A program made the position numbers and the translations under genes. A stretch of 6,932 bases of DNA. It comes from Pseudomonadota bacterium (lineage in GTDB: Bacteria > Desulfobacterota > Desulfobaccia > Desulfobaccales > 0-14-0-80-60-11). The stretch covers positions 1 through 6,932 of the forward strand of contig JAHIKF010000419.1 in assembly GCA_018897875.1 (NCBI GenBank), read 5' to 3'. Shown here one piece after another: positions 4,920 through 6,932 of this stretch (its first letter is position 1; each line of letters opens with the position of its first letter). The notes under the pieces are model-generated. The model was not told where the DNA came from, did no database searches, and saw only the letters and a program-made list of their open reading frames with translations.

Positions 4920-6002
4920 ATGGCAACCAGCAAAAAAGATCAGGCAACCACGGCGCCGACGCCCCCCCCGGAATCCGGCCTCAAGTTCTTCCGGGAGATT
5001 CTGGGGCAGGATTGGGTCGTGTCCCATCTGAAAGCCGCCATGATAGCGGGCCGGCTGTCTCATGCCTACCTGTTTTTAGGGCCGGGGGGCGTGGGCAAGG
5101 CCACCACCGCCCGGGCGTTGGCCGCGGCCCTCAACTGCACCCAACCCGAAGCCGATGGCGATGCCTGCGGGACCTGCCCCTCCTGCCGCCGCCTGGCTGC
5201 GGGCACCCATCCCGACTTTCTGGTGATCACCCCGGAAGAGTCCAAGGCCCAGATCAAGATCGAGCAGATCCGGGAACTGCGCCGCCTGACTGCTTATCCG
5301 CCCCTGGGCGGCGGCTGGCGGGTAGTGCTCATCAAGCCCGCCGAAGCCCTGAGCGCCGCCAATGACGCCGCGGCCAACGCCCTGTTGAAAACCCTGGAAG
5401 AGCCGCCCCCCCAGCACCTGTTGGTGCTCACCGCCCGGGGAGAAGCCGACCTTTTGCCCACTATCGTGTCCCGGTGCCACAAGCTGGCCTTTGCGCCGCT
5501 GCCGTCGGCCCTGATCATCCAGGAACTGGAGAACCGGCGCGCTCTGCCCCGGTCCCAGGCGGCCCTGGTGACCGCCCTGAGCGGCGGGTCTCTGGGCCGG
5601 GCCCTGGCCCTGGACCCGGAGGAACTGGTGCGGCAGCGGGACCAGGTGCTCTCGGACCTGGACCACATAAACCGGGGTGAAACCGGCCTGGTTTTGGAGT
5701 GGGCCCAGCGCCTGACCCAAAATCGCACTGACCTGAACAATTTTCTCCTGCTGGCGCAACTCTGGTACCGGGACCTCTTGCTGTCCCATTTTCAGGCGCC
5801 TGCCAGCCTCCTGGCCCATCAGGACCTCTTGTCTGCCCTGGAACAAGCCCGGGCCGGCGGCGCCCCGGCAACCTGGTTCGCCAGCTTCGCGGCCCTGGGA
5901 GTGGCCCAGCGTCATCTCCAGGCCAACCTCAACCCGGAATTGACCCTGGATATCCTCGGGTTGCGCTTGCAGCGCCACGGGAACCCCTATGACTCTCGTT
6001 AA
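4920..6002 (+). CDS. holB: DNA polymerase III subunit delta'
   Basis: A 360-residue subunit of the clamp loader, which places the sliding clamp on DNA at the replication fork. The AAA+ domain has a P-loop GPGGVGKA (54-61) and a zinc-binding module with C73, C83, C86 and C89 (CGTCPSC). The hallmark ANALLKTLEEPP lies at 152-163 and the SRC motif at 184-186. The Walker B acidic pair is replaced (VVLIKPAEAL), as often happens in delta-prime, which does not need to hydrolyse ATP. The C-terminal helical collar ends near LDILGLRLQRHG. Length is normal. The first 20 residues are low-complexity; no better start exists before the conserved FREILGQD, but the Shine-Dalgarno site is weak. The gene overlaps the ricT-like gene by 14 bases, a conserved pairing. 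tmk, a frequent upstream neighbour, is absent; a repeat cluster lies there instead. Confidence 0.93.
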   Translation: MATSKKDQATTAPTPPPESGLKFFREILGQDWVVSHLKAAMIAGRLSHAYLFLGPGGVGKATTARALAAALNCTQPEADGDACGTCPSCRRLAAGTHPDFLVITPEESKAQIKIEQIRELRRLTAYPPLGGGWRVVLIKPAEALSAANDAAANALLKTLEEPPPQHLLVLTARGEADLLPTIVSRCHKLAFAPLPSALIIQELENRRALPRSQAALVTALSGGSLGRALALDPEELVRQRDQVLSDLDHINRGETGLVLEWAQRLTQNRTDLNNFLLLAQLWYRDLLLSHFQAPASLLAHQDLLSALEQARAGGAPATWFASFAALGVAQRHLQANLNPELTLDILGLRLQRHGNPYDSR

Positions 6003-6465
6003 GATATGCCTCGGTCCCGGCAACCACTGCTGTCTGGTGGATCCGGGGCCGTTCTCCCTCAAACCGCAAGACCGGGTGGTGATAGAACATGAGGGCGGCC
6101 TGAGGCTCGGCAAGGTGGTAGGCGTCTACCCGGACCCCGACATGCAATTTTCCGGCCGGCTGAAGAGCCTGATGCGGGTGGCCACCCCCGAAGACCTGGC
6201 CCAGGAAGAAAACAACCTCCTCCTGGAACAGCGGGCATTGCAGTTTTGCCAGGACCGGGTGGAGGGCCACAAGCTGCCCATCTACCTGGTGCAGGTGGAA
6301 TGCCTGTTCGACGCCTCCAAGATCGTCTTCTATTTCACCGCCCCCGGGAGAGTTGACTTCCGGGAACTGGTCAAAGATCTGGTCCAGGAGTTCCGTATCC
6401 TCTTCCAAATAGACCCGGTCGGCAAAAAAATTGTCGACGATTTCTTTCTTGATGTGAAATTTTAA
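5989..6465 (+). pseudogene. ricT: RicT/PSP1-family protein, N-terminal half, cut by a rearrangement
   Basis: The frame encodes 158 residues, but only about the first 136 belong to the family: LGKVVGVYPDPD, LMRVATPEDL, IVFYFTAPGRVDFRELV (112-128) and DLVQEFR (130-136). In Bacillus, RicT (YaaT) works with RicA and RicF in an Fe-S complex that promotes RNA processing by RNase Y; the role here is unknown. The expected continuation (an RQIGVRDEAK-like stretch, then Cys-rich motifs) is missing. Residues 137-158 are the antisense of another gene on the minus strand, and translation stops at 6463. The start is good: ATG overlaps the end of holB and GGGAA (5979-5983) precedes it. The missing C-terminal half is present at 6557-6932 on the other strand. 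All the conserved cysteine motifs are lost from this piece, so it is unlikely to work alone. Confidence 0.85.
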
Positions 6466-6495
6466 GGCATCTAAGGTCTTATCGACTTCGTCCAT
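6378..6495 (-). pseudogene. N-terminal fragment of an unrecognised gene, broken at the inversion junction
   Basis: On the minus strand, ATG at 6495-6493 is preceded by AGGGAG (6506-6501), an excellent Shine-Dalgarno site with 5-base spacing. The frame begins MDEVDKTLDALKFHIKK (1-17), continues EIVDNFFADRVYLEEDTELL, and is charged and helical, as expected of a real N-terminus. I do not recognise the family. From about residue 33-39 onward the open frame is only the antisense of the ricT-like gene, so the true gene is truncated there. It lies 61 bases downstream of the ricT C-terminal half in the same direction, the expected place for the next gene of the operon. The left boundary given is the approximate breakpoint. 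Confidence 0.6.
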
Positions 6496-6512
6496 GTCGG
6501 CTCCCTGGTCCC

Positions 6513-6528
6513 CAGATCCAAAGATCTG
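6513..6528. repeat. Small hairpin between the ricT 3' part and the next gene
   Basis: CAGATC (6513-6518) pairs with GATCTG (6523-6528) around CAAA. It lies in the 61-base spacer, just upstream of the Shine-Dalgarno site at 6501-6506 on the minus strand. No T-run follows on either strand, so it is not a terminator. It may be chance or a minor leader structure. Confidence 0.35.
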
Positions 6529-6556
6529 CAGCTTGATCGCAGGAGATTGAAGCCCT

Positions 6557-6932
6557 TTACGCCTCGGAATCCGGCTCGGCCGGCGGCACCGGTGATACCT
6601 CGCCGATGCCGAGTTCCGCCAGAGAGAATTCCACCTCTCGCCTGTCCTCCATCTCCAGGGTGACGGTCTCCCGGATGAAATTATAGCGGATGATTTTCCC
6701 TTCGCCCCCGGGGGCCTGGAGGCGTTTCCCCACCTTGGGCAAAGACTTCCGGAGCTCCTGGTAAGAGGAGTACTCGTAGGTGAGGCAGCACATCAGGCGG
6801 CCGCAAATCCCGGAGATCTTATTGGGGTTGAGGCTGAGCTGCTGTTCTTTGGCCATGCGCACGCTCACCGGCTCGAAATCCCGGAGAAAGGAGGCGCAGC
6901 ACAGGGCCCGGCCGCAGATTCCCAGGCCGCCC
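6557..6932 (-). CDS. ricT: RicT/PSP1-family protein, C-terminal half, running in from the right edge
   Basis: The frame is open from the window edge (first full codon at 6931) to TAA at 6559-6557, giving 124 residues. It shows both cysteine motifs of the family, GICGRALCC and GICGRLMCC, linked by FEPVSVRMAKEQQLSLNPNK. The tail ends in a Pro/Glu-rich stretch (VPPAEPDSEA). In RicT these cysteines help bind Fe-S clusters. It is on the opposite strand from the N-terminal half and does not overlap it in family coordinates. About 136 residues there, roughly 17 unseen, and 124 here add up to about 277, close to the 275 of Bacillus RicT. That fits one gene cut in two better than two paralogues. A complete second copy with its N-terminus beyond 6932 cannot be excluded. 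A GTG at 6868 is internal and is not the start. Confidence 0.88.
   Translation of the reverse strand, partial: GGLGICGRALCCASFLRDFEPVSVRMAKEQQLSLNPNKISGICGRLMCCLTYEYSSYQELRKSLPKVGKRLQAPGGEGKIIRYNFIRETVTLEMEDRREVEFSLAELGIGEVSPVPPAEPDSEA

Noticed and set aside
5076..6113. Long minus-strand open frame of 345 codons
   Set aside because: It is antisense to holB and the ricT 5' end, and its Gln/Gly-rich translation resembles no protein family.
5929..6377. The distal part of the minus-strand frame starting at 6495
   Set aside because: Only the first 33-39 codons look genuine. The remainder is antisense to ricT and holB and should not be annotated as a 188-residue protein.
6372..6528. Direct repeat CAAAGATCTG at 6372-6381 and 6519-6528 as the cause of the inversion
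   Set aside because: The copies are in direct orientation here and the second lies well away from the junction, so they do not by themselves explain the breakpoint.

Overview
The window looks like part of a GC-rich genome of a sulfate-reducing or syntrophic Desulfobacterota (formerly Deltaproteobacteria) lineage. This is inference. It rests on the GuaA, DNA polymerase III delta-prime and RicT/PSP1 sequences, a first gene resembling the Desulfobacterota-associated Sfum_1244 (DUF6866) family, and the many short palindromic repeats between genes. No species can be named from the sequence alone.

Layout, left to right. A palindromic dispersed repeat (12-92) precedes a conserved gene of unknown function (159-1223, +). 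A gene-free stretch of about 450 bases (1224-1671) follows, turning AT-rich near 1390. It holds several foldable elements, an extended -10 promoter and an 18-bp operator-like palindrome. These lead into a compact three-gene cassette on + (1672-2646): a DUF3467 protein, a leucine-zipper plus winged-helix-like protein, and a small basic protein. The genes are translationally coupled (1-base gap, then an ATGA overlap) and close with a clear intrinsic terminator (2675-2696). The cassette is visibly poorer in GC than everything around it, so it looks like an acquired, self-contained regulatory or accessory unit. After another repeat-bearing spacer with a sigma70-like promoter comes guaA (GMP synthase). 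Then comes a 323-base spacer packed with tandem and inverted repeats, then holB (delta-prime clamp-loader subunit), which overlaps the start of a ricT/PSP1-family gene.

The right end is the most unusual part. The ricT-like gene is cut in two. Its N-terminal half lies on + (5989 to about 6396) and its C-terminal half lies on - (6557-6932, running in from the right edge). Between them, on -, is the well-formed start of another gene (ATG at 6495 with a good Shine-Dalgarno site), which would normally follow ricT. Its reading frame runs into the antisense of ricT near 6378-6397. The halves are complementary: about 136 + 124 residues, plus roughly 17 expected outside the window, gives the usual ricT length. 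The simplest reading is an inversion with one breakpoint inside ricT and the other inside the next gene, or a fold-back artefact of amplification or assembly. Sequence beyond 6932 is needed to decide.

How the genes work together: guaA makes GMP from XMP, holB is part of the replicative clamp loader, and holB-ricT is a conserved gene pair. These are housekeeping genes. The candidate novel system is the DUF3467 cassette with its structured leader and possible redox or CRP-type operator. Its function cannot be assigned from sequence.
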